The translations under genes and the position numbers were made by a program. A stretch of DNA of 64,000 nt from Rohdeia mirabilis. Lineage in GTDB: Bacteria > Planctomycetota > UBA1135 > GCA-002686595. Shown here one piece after another: positions 43,606-51,588 of this stretch. Where the stretch lies: positions 2,170,001-2,234,000 of the forward strand of contig CP036290.1 in NCBI GenBank assembly GCA_007750655.1, read 5' to 3'. Every line of letters starts with the position of its first letter. Positions within the stretch are counted from its first letter, which is position 1. The notes below the pieces were generated by a model that was not told where the DNA came from, made no database searches, and saw nothing but the letters and a program-made list of their open reading frames with translations.

Positions 43606-44142
43606 ATGAACATCGAAGACCTGCGCGCACGCCTGCCGGAGACGGCCAAGGACATGCGCCTGAACCTCTCCAACATCGTTCGCAGCGAGCACCTCACCGA
43701 GCGCCAGCTCTACGGGTGCCTGCTCGCCACGGCTTTCGCCGCGCGCAACCGCGAGCTGCTCGCGGCGGCGGAGGGTGAAGCGGCGACCAAGCTCTCGCCC
43801 GAGGACGTGGCGCTGGTGAAGTCGGTCGCGACGACGATGTCCATGAACAACGTCTACTACCGCTTCGTGCACCTGGTGGGGAACGAGCAGTACTCGCAGA
43901 TGCCCGCGCGTCTGCGCATGCAGGCTCTGGGCGGCGGTTCGGAGGGCAAGGTCGACCGCGAGCTGTGGTCGATCGCCGTCTCCGCGGTCAACGGCTGTGG
44001 CATGTGCATCACCTCGCACGAGCAGGTTCTGACCCAGCACGGCGCGACGCGCGAGATGATCCAGGACGCGGTGCGCATCGCGGCCGTGGTCGCTGCGACG
44101 GCGGCCGCGCTCGACGCGGAGGCGCCGCTCAACGTCGGCTGA
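43606..44142 (+). CDS. ahpD: Alkylhydroperoxidase AhpD
   Basis: 178-residue all-helical partner that reduces oxidised AhpC through a CxxC centre. Seen: AVNGCGMCITSHEQV (Cys131, Cys134, His138) and the acidic residue Glu119 at the position of the active-site glutamate. The histidine found between the two cysteines in the mycobacterial enzyme (CSHC) is Met133 or Gly132 here, so the proton relay may differ. It is co-transcribed with ahpC and followed by a strong hairpin. The electron source for AhpD (dihydrolipoamide enzymes) is not in the window. Confidence 0.92.
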   Translation: MNIEDLRARLPETAKDMRLNLSNIVRSEHLTERQLYGCLLATAFAARNRELLAAAEGEAATKLSPEDVALVKSVATTMSMNNVYYRFVHLVGNEQYSQMPARLRMQALGGGSEGKVDRELWSIAVSAVNGCGMCITSHEQVLTQHGATREMIQDAVRIAAVVAATAAALDAEAPLNVG

Positions 44143-44164
44143 CTCGGACCCTTCGGTCCGTGTG

Positions 44165-44207
44165 CGAGCGGGCGCGCTCTCCGAGACCCGGAGGGCGCGC
44201 CCGCTCG
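44165..44207. terminator. 19-bp bidirectional terminator hairpin
   Basis: CGAGCGGGCGCGCTCTCCG (44165-44183) pairs with CGGAGGGCGCGCCCGCTCG (44189-44207), one mismatch, five-base loop. It follows ahpD and faces the convergent protease-propeller gene. Confidence 0.78.
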
Positions 44208-44208
44208 C

Positions 44209-44244
44209 CGTTCAAGGCGCCGTTCAGGGCGCCGTTCAGGGCGC
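44209..44244. repeat. 12-base tandem repeat around a stop codon
   Basis: CGTTCAAGGCGC, CGTTCAGGGCGC and CGTTCAGGGCGC at 44209-44220, 44221-44232 and 44233-44244. On the minus strand each copy carries TGA in the same frame, giving the gene ending at 44236 two further in-frame stops downstream. Confidence 0.8.
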
Positions 44245-46110
44245 CGGTGCCGTCCAGCGGAAGTGGTCGGGCCCGACGGTCAGGCCGAGCACACGGGTGT
44301 CGAGTCCGGCGGTCCCGCTCTCGTCGAGCGCTTCCGTCCGATCGATCAACGCCACCACCGGCGTCGGTTGGTCGTGGCTGCGCATGAGTTCGAGCCCGTC
44401 GAGGCCGCGGAAGACGCGCACGTAGCACGCGGTGGGGGCGCGGACGCCGTCCACCTCCTCGGTCGAACCGGTCGCCACCCACAGGCGCGCCGCGTCGTCG
44501 AACCACACGTCGTTCACGTCGCTCGCGCCGGTCACCGACCACAGCTCCTCGCCCGAGCCGCGCCTCGAAACGCGCACCGAGTCGTCCCAACTGCCACTGG
44601 CCAGAAGATCGCCGTCGCGCGACCAGGCCAGGGCCACGACCGACTCGGCGTGGCCGGCGAGCTCGGTCGGGTCGGTCAGGAGCGAGCCCGTCGAGTCACG
44701 TCGCACCCGCAGGCAGAACACCGCTCCGTCCGCTCCTCCGACCGCCAACTCGGCACCGTCGGGCGAGAGCGCGAAACTCGTCGCGCCGAAGTCGAACTGC
44801 TCGAGCGTCGCGCCCACGGCCAGATCGACGAGCAGGCAGCGATCGGCGAAGGACGAGCCGAAGATGGCGTGGCGCTCGTCGAGTACACAGATCGCCGTGA
44901 CCACCGGCAGGTCCGTGTCGCCCTCGACGAGCGACGTGCGCGAGATCGTGTCGAACACGCTGTACGTGCCCCCGCGTCCGGCCGTCACGAGCCAACCCGC
45001 GTCGGTGAACGCGCCGGCCCCCTCGCCCTTGGGCAGGTCCGCGCCCGCGAACGGCAGGGCGTCGGGCCACGTGACGACCGCTGCGCCGCCGAGCACCGCG
45101 TTGCCCATGAACATCAGCGACCCGTCCTTCGAGAACGCCACCTGGTCGTAGCCGGGGTTGTCGAGTCGCACCGCGGTCCCGATCAACGGGGGCGGCGCGA
45201 GCAGGAACGGGCGCAGAGCCTGGGCCACGGCGCGCACCGTTTCGCCGGCGCTCGGCACGTCGCCGTCGCTGTCCCAGTCGAGCGCGGTCACGCAGGCCAC
45301 CGCGGCACCGTTCGCGTCCAGGACCGGACCACCGAGCAGTCCGTCGACGGGCGTTCCCGCGGGCAGGTCGAACGCGAGTCCAGCGCCCGGTGCGTAGGCG
45401 TGAAGACGTGTGTCGACGACCAGTCCTCCCGCGCCGACGACCACCAGCTGTTCGCCGACGGCGGGGACGCGTTCCGACAGGGCGAGGATCGCGCACGGCG
45501 GCGGCGCGTCGTCCACCGTCCGCGCCGAGAGCAGGAGCAGATCCGCTCCGGGCACCTCGAGTCCCGAGCGCGCGCGGCCGGTGACGCGCACCGCGCCGGG
45601 GTCCCGTGAGCCGTCGGCCCGCTCTTCCGCGCGCAGCTCCCAACGCTTCACGAGCTGTTCGAAGTAGGCCAGGTCGATCTCCGCCGAGAGCCCCGCGTCG
45701 CGCGAGACGTACCAGTTCGACGTGACCGCGATCAGTTCGCCCTCGCGGGTCCGGCCGAGGAATCCCACGCCGCCGTCCAGCGTGCCGAAGCCGCGCAGGT
45801 CGGCGTCGTGCGTCGCGACGAGCGCCGGCCAGTCCGCGCGCGGCCCCTCGAACCAGTTGGGCGTCGCGCGCGGGTCGGCGGCGAGCATGTGGTCGGGCGG
45901 GCGCGGCGCGGTGGGCGCCTGCCCCTGTTCGCTCGCCGTGCCCGCGCCGGCCGTGGGTCCGGGCGCAGGATCGTCGGAGCAGCCGGACAGGAACACGGCG
46001 GCCAGGAACACGGCGGCCAGGAACACGGCGTCGACGGGCAGTCCGGCGAGCCGCGGCGCCGTCGAACGCCCTCGGCCAGTGGTGGTGCGGATGGAGTCGG
46101 TGTGGTGCAT
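44236..46110 (-). CDS. Lipoprotein with degenerate trypsin-like domain and WD40-like propeller
   Basis: 624 residues. Seen: a lipoprotein signal whose hydrophobic core is a repeat AVFLA-AVFLA-AVFLS ending SGC (Cys44); a trypsin-like beta-barrel at about 75-300 with LPAGTPVDGLLGGPVLDANG in place of the GNSGGPL serine motif (Gly instead of the nucleophile Ser), so proteolysis is unlikely; and a WD40-like propeller from about 310 (FSKDGSLMFMGNAVLGG ... FALSPDGAELAVGGADG ... LAWSRDGDLLASGSWDDSVRVS). The protein is probably a surface sensor or scaffold. The start ATG is at 46110; no Shine-Dalgarno seen. Confidence 0.75.
   Translation of the reverse strand: MHHTDSIRTTTGRGRSTAPRLAGLPVDAVFLAAVFLAAVFLSGCSDDPAPGPTAGAGTASEQGQAPTAPRPPDHMLAADPRATPNWFEGPRADWPALVATHDADLRGFGTLDGGVGFLGRTREGELIAVTSNWYVSRDAGLSAEIDLAYFEQLVKRWELRAEERADGSRDPGAVRVTGRARSGLEVPGADLLLLSARTVDDAPPPCAILALSERVPAVGEQLVVVGAGGLVVDTRLHAYAPGAGLAFDLPAGTPVDGLLGGPVLDANGAAVACVTALDWDSDGDVPSAGETVRAVAQALRPFLLAPPPLIGTAVRLDNPGYDQVAFSKDGSLMFMGNAVLGGAAVVTWPDALPFAGADLPKGEGAGAFTDAGWLVTAGRGGTYSVFDTISRTSLVEGDTDLPVVTAICVLDERHAIFGSSFADRCLLVDLAVGATLEQFDFGATSFALSPDGAELAVGGADGAVFCLRVRRDSTGSLLTDPTELAGHAESVVALAWSRDGDLLASGSWDDSVRVSRRGSGEELWSVTGASDVNDVWFDDAARLWVATGSTEEVDGVRAPTACYVRVFRGLDGLELMRSHDQPTPVVALIDRTEALDESGTAGLDTRVLGLTVGPDHFRWTAPAP
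45989..46030. repeat. 15-base tandem repeat inside the signal peptide
   Basis: AGGAACACGGCGGCC at 45989-46003 and 46004-46018, plus 12 bases of a third copy. It encodes the repeated AVFLA of the lipoprotein signal on the minus strand. Repeat-number change would lengthen or shorten the hydrophobic core by five residues without a frameshift. Confidence 0.85.
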
Positions 46111-46205
46111 GGTCGGGTCGAGGGGCGCGACGCGCGGACAACGTCGCAGCGCTGGGGGCGTTCACGACAGCTCGCGCGAACCGCTGCGTCCCGGAGCGGG
46201 TGTGC

Positions 46206-47225
46206 TCAGACGCCGCGGCGCAGACGGCGGTCGACCGCGGTCCAGAAGCGACTCGCGCCGACCTTCCAGTTGCTGCGCGCGCCGAGGAACTGCGCCAGCG
46301 GTTCGGCGAGCGAGTAGGGGATCGCGAAGCGCTTCCAGCGGCGGCGCTCGGACGGGGTCAGATCGGGCAGCCGGTCGAGCAGTTCGAAGTACGTGCGCCG
46401 CTGCCAGTGCCAGCCGTCCCACACCGCGCGCCAGGTCGGCACGGTGCGCACCTCGAAGAGCTGGTGGAGGTTGCGGTGGTCGCAGTACAGGCGCTTGAAC
46501 TCGCGCACCAGGTCGATCGGGTGGCTGTGTTCGACGCTGGCGCGCGGCTCGAAGCGGATCGTGCCGCCGGCCAGCAGCAGTTCCTTGCCGAAAGCCACGT
46601 CCTCGCCGAAGGGCGCGGCGGGGAACGGGTGGCGCTCCCAGGTCGTGCGCCGCACGGCCGAGGCCACGTTGTCGAACGCGCAGGCCGCCAGGCGCTCGAG
46701 CGGTTCGAGCGCGAGGTACGCGGCCAACGCGGCGTCGGGATCGCCGGCGGCGAGCGTCTGGTCGCTGGGCTCGCTGCGCGTCGCGGCCCAGTTGCGCAGG
46801 CGTTCGGCCAGGATCGGGTCCTGGTCGGGCAGCGGGAACTGCCGCGCGTAGGCCGCGTCCACGTGCGCTTCGTCGAACACGCGTGCGAGCGTCGCCACGT
46901 AGTCGTCGTCCAGCGGGATCGCGTCCTGGGTCAACAGCAGCACGCGCTCGCCGCTCGAGCGCGCGATGCCGCGGTTGCGCGTGGCGCCGTGGTTGAACTC
47001 GGACTGGTCGATCACCTCGACCAGCGCTCCGGCGGCGCGCGCCGCGTCCGCACTTCCGTCGCTGCTCGACGAGTCGATCACGACCAGCTGGAATCCGCCG
47101 TCGACCTGCTGCGTCGCGAGGCGCTCGAGGAGCGCCCTGAACCGCTCGCCACCGTTCCAGGTGGGGACGACGACGGAGATCGCGCGCGGCTCGCTCGTGA
47201 ACGCGCAGGCTCGGCCCGATTTCAC
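46206..47225 (-). CDS. Glycosyltransferase family 2
   Basis: 339 residues from a GTG at 47225 that overlaps the stop of the upstream flavoprotein gene (GTGA), implying coupling. Seen: the GT-A opening AISVVVPTWNGGERFRALLE, nucleotide-binding QLVVIDSSSSDGS, the acidic metal motif in LTQDAIPLDDDYV, and an EDVAFGKELLLAGG region as in GT2 enzymes. The C-terminal part has aromatic residues near HWQRRTYFELLDRLP that could lie against the membrane. Coupling to a UDP-galactopyranose-mutase-like flavoprotein suggests the enzyme may use the furanose (or other) sugar nucleotide that partner makes; this is inference. Confidence 0.85.
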   Translation of the reverse strand: MKSGRACAFTSEPRAISVVVPTWNGGERFRALLERLATQQVDGGFQLVVIDSSSSDGSADAARAAGALVEVIDQSEFNHGATRNRGIARSSGERVLLLTQDAIPLDDDYVATLARVFDEAHVDAAYARQFPLPDQDPILAERLRNWAATRSEPSDQTLAAGDPDAALAAYLALEPLERLAACAFDNVASAVRRTTWERHPFPAAPFGEDVAFGKELLLAGGTIRFEPRASVEHSHPIDLVREFKRLYCDHRNLHQLFEVRTVPTWRAVWDGWHWQRRTYFELLDRLPDLTPSERRRWKRFAIPYSLAEPLAQFLGARSNWKVGASRFWTAVDRRLRRGV

Positions 47226-48562
47226 CCCTGCGTCCACTTGGGAACCAGTTCGGCCGCGAGCGCGCGCGCCTTGATGACGCACTGGTCGGAGTTGTCGTAC
47301 TCGTAGCGACCGAAGCGACCGAGCGGCACGATCCCGAGGCGTTCGAGGCCTTCGAGCGCCGCCGCACGCTTCGCGGAGAAGCCGTGGTCGTAGACGACGT
47401 AGGCGTGGTTCGAGGTCGAGATGTCGGTGAACAGCACCTCTTCGCGGTGCAGCAGTCCGGCGGCCAGAAGGCCCTCGACGGTCTCCTCGGCGATCTGCGG
47501 CCCGGGGGCCTCACCGCGTCCGTTCGACGTAATCTCGGCCATCAACGACGTCTGACCCTCCGGCGCGTTGCCCGGCGAGTAGTTCGACATGTACGTGACG
47601 CGGTTGGCAGGGCCCTGTTCGGTGTGCGGGAGGTAGATCCACGACAGGTTCGGCTGCTCCGGGCGATCGAGAGCGACCAGCACGCAGGTCACGGCGTTGT
47701 ACTCGAGCGACTCCATCGCCTGCACGGCGCCCGCGTCCAGCCCTTCGACGATGCGCGGCAGAACGTCGAGCGGCAGCGTGCAGATCACCTGGTCGAACTC
47801 CTCGCCGTCGACCGTGTAGCCCTCGCCCTTGCGCGCCACGTGCTGCACCGGGGTCGACAGTCGGATGCGGCTCTCGAGCTTGGCCGCGAGACCGTCGGTG
47901 ATCGCCTGGAAGCCGTTCTCCTTCGGGTAGTAGAAGACCGACTGGTGCGTGTAGCCCTCGGTGCGCATCCCGATCGCGCTCTTCAGCACGTCGTCGACCG
48001 GCGCGTCGGGCACGCGGCCCGCGACCCACTCGGACGTGATGTCCGCGAGCGGGCGCTTCCAGATCTTCTCGTTGTACGGGTCCATGAAGTGGTCCGCGAT
48101 GCCGTCGCCGAAGCGCCAGCGGATCCAACTCGCGAAGTCCTTGGGCGCTTCGGTGACGGGCGTCGTGCCGTCCGGTCCCATGCGCTCGTGCCAGGCCTTC
48201 ACGTACCCGCTGACGCACTCGAAGCGCGGTCCCTCGGGCAGGTCGCCGAGTCCGTTCTCGAACGGGTAGTGCACCCATTCGGACCCGAAGCGGATCTTCG
48301 TGTTGCGGTCGCGCTTCACGAACGCGTCCTCGCCACCGGCCTGTTCCTTCATCCACGCCATCGCCTCGGCGTCCTTGCTGAACAGGATGTGCCCGCCCGC
48401 CACGTCGTACGTGAATTCGCCGACGCGCTTGCTGCGGCACAGTCCCCCGGCGACGGGTGCGGCCTCGAAGAGCGTGATGGAGTCCTGCTCGATCCCGCCC
48501 TCGACGAGGAAACGGGCGAGGGACATGCCGGACACACCGGCGCCGAGGATGGCGATCTTCAA
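47222..48562 (-). CDS. UDP-galactopyranose-mutase-like FAD protein
   Basis: 446 residues. Seen: FAD-binding dinucleotide fold IAILGAGVSGMSLARFL, then AAPVAGGLCRSKRVGEFTYDVAGGH, a WVHYPFENGLGDLP block and YNEKIWKRPLADITSEWVAGRVP, characteristic of UDP-galactopyranose mutase and related amine-oxidase-like flavoproteins. Sequence beyond about residue 230 diverges from classical Glf, so the true reaction is uncertain (mutase, or desaturase/protoporphyrinogen-oxidase-like oxidation). A GT2 gene follows with a 4-base overlap, which favours a role in polysaccharide or glycolipid synthesis. No other polysaccharide genes adjoin it. Confidence 0.78.
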   Translation of the reverse strand: MKIAILGAGVSGMSLARFLVEGGIEQDSITLFEAAPVAGGLCRSKRVGEFTYDVAGGHILFSKDAEAMAWMKEQAGGEDAFVKRDRNTKIRFGSEWVHYPFENGLGDLPEGPRFECVSGYVKAWHERMGPDGTTPVTEAPKDFASWIRWRFGDGIADHFMDPYNEKIWKRPLADITSEWVAGRVPDAPVDDVLKSAIGMRTEGYTHQSVFYYPKENGFQAITDGLAAKLESRIRLSTPVQHVARKGEGYTVDGEEFDQVICTLPLDVLPRIVEGLDAGAVQAMESLEYNAVTCVLVALDRPEQPNLSWIYLPHTEQGPANRVTYMSNYSPGNAPEGQTSLMAEITSNGRGEAPGPQIAEETVEGLLAAGLLHREEVLFTDISTSNHAYVVYDHGFSAKRAAALEGLERLGIVPLGRFGRYEYDNSDQCVIKARALAAELVPKWTQG

Positions 48563-48706
48563 GGGTCGGGGAGGAAGGCGTTCGCGGGAGGGCGGTCGGT
48601 GCTCCGCGGGCGTGGGCCCGAGGCGGAGCGCGGGGGCGAGAAAGGTACCACCACCGCGACCGCCGTCACCGTGCTGCTCGCCCGCGAAGTGCGTCCGCCG
48701 AGACGT

Positions 48707-49687
48707 TCAGCGGCGCCGGACGACGAGGTCGCGATCGAGCTCCGCGAGGACCCCAGGTGCGCGGGTCGCGACGTCGTTCAGCCAACGCCGGCCGTCGGTC
48801 GTGTAGCCAGCGGTGGGCGCGAGTCCGTCGATCCGCTCGGCGAACCAGTCGTTGAGGGCCTGCATCGAGCGCTCGCGGACGTACTTCGCCGCGCAGGAGG
48901 CGAGCGCCGTGGTGAAGCTCCCGAGTTCGGCCTTCTCCGCGATCGTGATCCGCGCCTCGATCGGGCCGGTCAGCCGGTAGCGCGAGACGCCTTCGGTCTC
49001 CTCGACCAGGTGCACGGTGAAGCCGACCGGCAGCGCGCGGGCGAGTTGCGGGCCGTAGTGGGCGCGGCCGCCCTGGCGATCGATCGTGATGTCGGCCCGT
49101 TCGGCGCCGGCGGCGATGGCGCGCTCGAGCAAGAGCCGCAGGTCGTGCGCGGCGAACTCCCAGGCCGCGCGCGACTTGTTCCCGCTGGCGTCCATCGCGG
49201 CGTTCAGTTCCCCCGGTTCGACCGAGCGCACGCCCAGGAGCGCGATCCGCACGTCGTGCTGCTCGAGCGCGCGTTCGAGCGGCGCCGCGCGCAGCTCGAC
49301 GAAGTCGGGCGAGATCCAGGTGGGGGCCGCGATGGGGGCGCCGTCGCGCCAGGGGTAGCGCGCGAGCCAGCGCGCCTCGTCGTCGCCGCCGAGCGCGAGG
49401 TCCTCGATCGCGGAGACGGCCCCACCGCCCGCGCGCGCGAAGCACAGCACGGTCGTCTCGAGTCGCCGGCGGCCGCGGTCGTTGCGGCTGTAGACGCGCT
49501 TGCTGTCGTCCACGACCAGGCGCTCCTTGTCGCGCTTCACGTCGCGCGAAACGGCCTCCGCGAGCACGTCCCACAGCCGTGCGTCGGCGCGCTCGACCGT
49601 CGGTACCAGCAGGCCGCACGCGCCCATGCAGAGAGGCCCGAGCAGCGGTCCGAGTCCGGCCTCGTCGATGCCGCCGACGAGGATCAT
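48707..49687 (-). CDS. Extended ribonuclease HII-like protein
   Basis: 326 residues against about 200-220 for usual RNase HII. Removes RNA from RNA-DNA hybrids, including single ribonucleotides. Seen: GGIDEAGLGPLLGPL with the catalytic Asp8-Glu9 pair, VDDSKRVYS (Asp60/Asp61) and ADITIDRQGGR (Asp203) as the remaining acidic sites. Between DDSK and the third site is an insertion of about 120 residues including PWRDGAPIAAPTW, not seen in standard RnhB. Its start ATG overlaps the stop of the lgt gene (ATGA), so the two are translationally coupled, an unusual pairing. All catalytic acids appear present, so activity is likely. It could be a planctomycete-specific RNase HII/HIII variant. Confidence 0.8.
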   Translation of the reverse strand: MILVGGIDEAGLGPLLGPLCMGACGLLVPTVERADARLWDVLAEAVSRDVKRDKERLVVDDSKRVYSRNDRGRRRLETTVLCFARAGGGAVSAIEDLALGGDDEARWLARYPWRDGAPIAAPTWISPDFVELRAAPLERALEQHDVRIALLGVRSVEPGELNAAMDASGNKSRAAWEFAAHDLRLLLERAIAAGAERADITIDRQGGRAHYGPQLARALPVGFTVHLVEETEGVSRYRLTGPIEARITIAEKAELGSFTTALASCAAKYVRERSMQALNDWFAERIDGLAPTAGYTTDGRRWLNDVATRAPGVLAELDRDLVVRRR

Positions 49688-50547
49688 CGCCCGCGCCGCA
49701 CGAACAGGAAGAGCGCCACCAGCACGAGCGGGATCGACACGAGCTGGGACGTCGACAGCGAACCGCCGAACCAGAGGCCGCGCACCGCGTCGCCGCGGAA
49801 GAGCTCGATCACGAAGCGCGACGCGCCGTAGAGGATCAGCAGCACGAGCGCCGTGGTCCCCGGACGTGCGCCGCGTCGCAGCAGTCGCGCGCCGATCCAG
49901 GCCAGGGCGAGCGCGTTGAGCGACATCCAGGTCTGCGTGGCCCAGACCGTCTCGCCGGCGAGCTCGCGCACGAAGAGACTCTTCGGGTGGGCGTCGAGCC
50001 AGGCCGCGTCGGGCACGCGGTAGGTGAACGGGAAGGGCAGCCACTCGAGCGCACTCGGCACCTTCGAACCGTGGTCGTCGCCCACCATCAGGCAGCCGAC
50101 GCGTCCGATGGACTGGCCGACGAAGGCCGCGACGAGACCCGTGTCGAAGGCGCGCGCGAGGGCCAGGCCGCTGCGTCTCGAGGCGAACCAGCCGGCGACG
50201 AGTCCGCCGAACAGGCCGCCGTACATCACCATGCCGCCGCCGCGCGGATCGAGGGCCGTGAGCGGAGACGCGAGGAACGCCGCGCCGAGCGACTCCGGCC
50301 CGCTCTGACCCGCGAGGTGGCGCGCGACCTCGACGGCGGCGAAGACGAGGCGTCCGCCGAGCAGGAGCCCGACGAGCACCCACAGGGCCACCGAAGCCGA
50401 ACGCGCGGGATCGGTGCGCGGATCGCTGCCGTACACCGACAGGAGCCGGGGCCAGACCCATTGGGCGGCGACCAGGAACCCCAGCGCGACGAGCGTCCCG
50501 AAGGAGCTGATCGTTCGTCCGCCGATCTCGAACAGAACGGGATGCAC
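49684..50547 (-). CDS. lgt: Prolipoprotein diacylglyceryl transferase
   Basis: 287 residues, integral membrane enzyme that moves a diacylglyceryl group from phosphatidylglycerol to the cysteine of prolipoproteins. Seen: several transmembrane segments from residue 15 onward (TLVALGFLVAAQWVW, VALWVLVGLLLGG), the MVMYGGLFGGLVAGW block, the signature GRVGCLMVGDDHG, and the closing GTTALVLLILYGASRFVIELFRGD. Its abundance of clients here (several lipoproteins with lipoboxes in this window) fits. The ATG at 50547 matches the family start HPVLFEIGGRTISSFG. It is coupled by a 4-base overlap to the RNase HII-like gene downstream, and divergent from the Pus10 gene across 165 bases. Confidence 0.92.
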   Translation of the reverse strand: MHPVLFEIGGRTISSFGTLVALGFLVAAQWVWPRLLSVYGSDPRTDPARSASVALWVLVGLLLGGRLVFAAVEVARHLAGQSGPESLGAAFLASPLTALDPRGGGMVMYGGLFGGLVAGWFASRRSGLALARAFDTGLVAAFVGQSIGRVGCLMVGDDHGSKVPSALEWLPFPFTYRVPDAAWLDAHPKSLFVRELAGETVWATQTWMSLNALALAWIGARLLRRGARPGTTALVLLILYGASRFVIELFRGDAVRGLWFGGSLSTSQLVSIPLVLVALFLFVRRGR

Positions 50548-50712
50548 GGGGCAGATGGTAGCGCCGCACCGGTTCGGATCGACCGCGCGTTCGCGGGACC
50601 GCGGGCCGGCGGTCGCACCCTTCCTCTCGTTCGGCCGTGCCCGGGTTCGGTCAACTTCGCGCGGGGTCGTCGACGGCTGGGGGGCGCTGCGCCGCTATGC
50701 TCCGCCCCAGCC

Positions 50713-51561
50713 ATGAACTCAGCACCCAAGGCCAAGGTCTTCCTCGAGGGCCGGTACCGCAAGCTCACCCGCGACCTGCCCCAGACGATCCTGTACTGCC
50801 CGGAGTGCAAGGGGCATCCGCGGCGCAAGCGCAACTGCGAGCGCTGCGAGGGCTTCGGCACCCTGGCGAAGGACTCGGTCCAGCAGCTGGTGGCCTGGGT
50901 CGTCGGCAAGGCCTTCGGGACGCGCAAGAACAAGTTCCACGGCTCGGGCCGCGAGGACGTGGACGTGCGGATGCTCGGATCGGGCCGGCCGTTCGTGCTC
51001 GAGCTCGAGAGTCCCAAGGTGCTCGACGTGGATCTCGCCGAACTCGAGGCCGAGGTCAACCGCCGCAACGAGGGGCGCCTCGAGGTGGTCGGTCTGCACC
51101 ACAGCGAGAAGGCGCGCGTCGCCTACCTGAAGGAGACGCCGCACGCCAAGCGCTACGGCGCGTTGGTCGAGTGCGACGAACCGGTCGATCCGGCGGCGTT
51201 CGAGGCGCTGCTCGGCGAGCGCCGCACGATCGCGCAGCGCACGCCCCAGCGCGTCGCCCACCGCCGCGCCGATCTCGAGCGCGAGCGCTGGATCGAGCTC
51301 GAGGCCGCGCGTCCGTGCAACGCCTCGCGCGAGCCGGTCGAAGGCCCGTCGCGCATGTTCGAGGTCGAGCTCTCGACCCAGCACGGCACCTACGTGAAGG
51401 AGGTCCTGTCCGGCGAGGACGGCGCCACGCGTCCGAGTCTCTCGGGTCTGCTCGGCGTGCCGTGTCGCTGCGTCGAGCTCGACGTGCTCGACATCCTCGG
51501 CGAGGAAGGCACGCCCGAAGTGGTGCGCCAGCGCCCGCCCGAGTTCGGCGCCGGTCTCTGA
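50713..51561 (+). CDS. pus10: Pus10-type tRNA pseudouridine synthase lacking the THUMP domain
   Basis: 282 residues. In archaea Pus10 makes pseudouridine 54 and 55 in tRNA; bacterial homologues are rare. Seen: GRYRKLTRDLPQT followed by a zinc finger C29-x2-C32...C42-x2-C45 (CPECKG...NCERCEG), then the catalytic motif FHGSGREDVDVRMLGSGRPF with Asp82 of GRED at the place of the pseudouridylate Asp, and FVLELESPKVL; later VVGLHHSEKARVAYLKE and STQHGTYVKEVLSGEDGATRPS. The archaeal protein carries about 130-180 extra N-terminal residues (THUMP-containing accessory domain) that are absent here. The gene is alone, divergent from lgt and convergent with an esterase. The window lacks TruB, so whether this replaces TruB for U55 is unknown. 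Confidence 0.9.
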   Translation: MNSAPKAKVFLEGRYRKLTRDLPQTILYCPECKGHPRRKRNCERCEGFGTLAKDSVQQLVAWVVGKAFGTRKNKFHGSGREDVDVRMLGSGRPFVLELESPKVLDVDLAELEAEVNRRNEGRLEVVGLHHSEKARVAYLKETPHAKRYGALVECDEPVDPAAFEALLGERRTIAQRTPQRVAHRRADLERERWIELEAARPCNASREPVEGPSRMFEVELSTQHGTYVKEVLSGEDGATRPSLSGLLGVPCRCVELDVLDILGEEGTPEVVRQRPPEFGAGL

Positions 51562-51588
51562 ACGACCGGCGCTCGCGACGCGCGTCCT

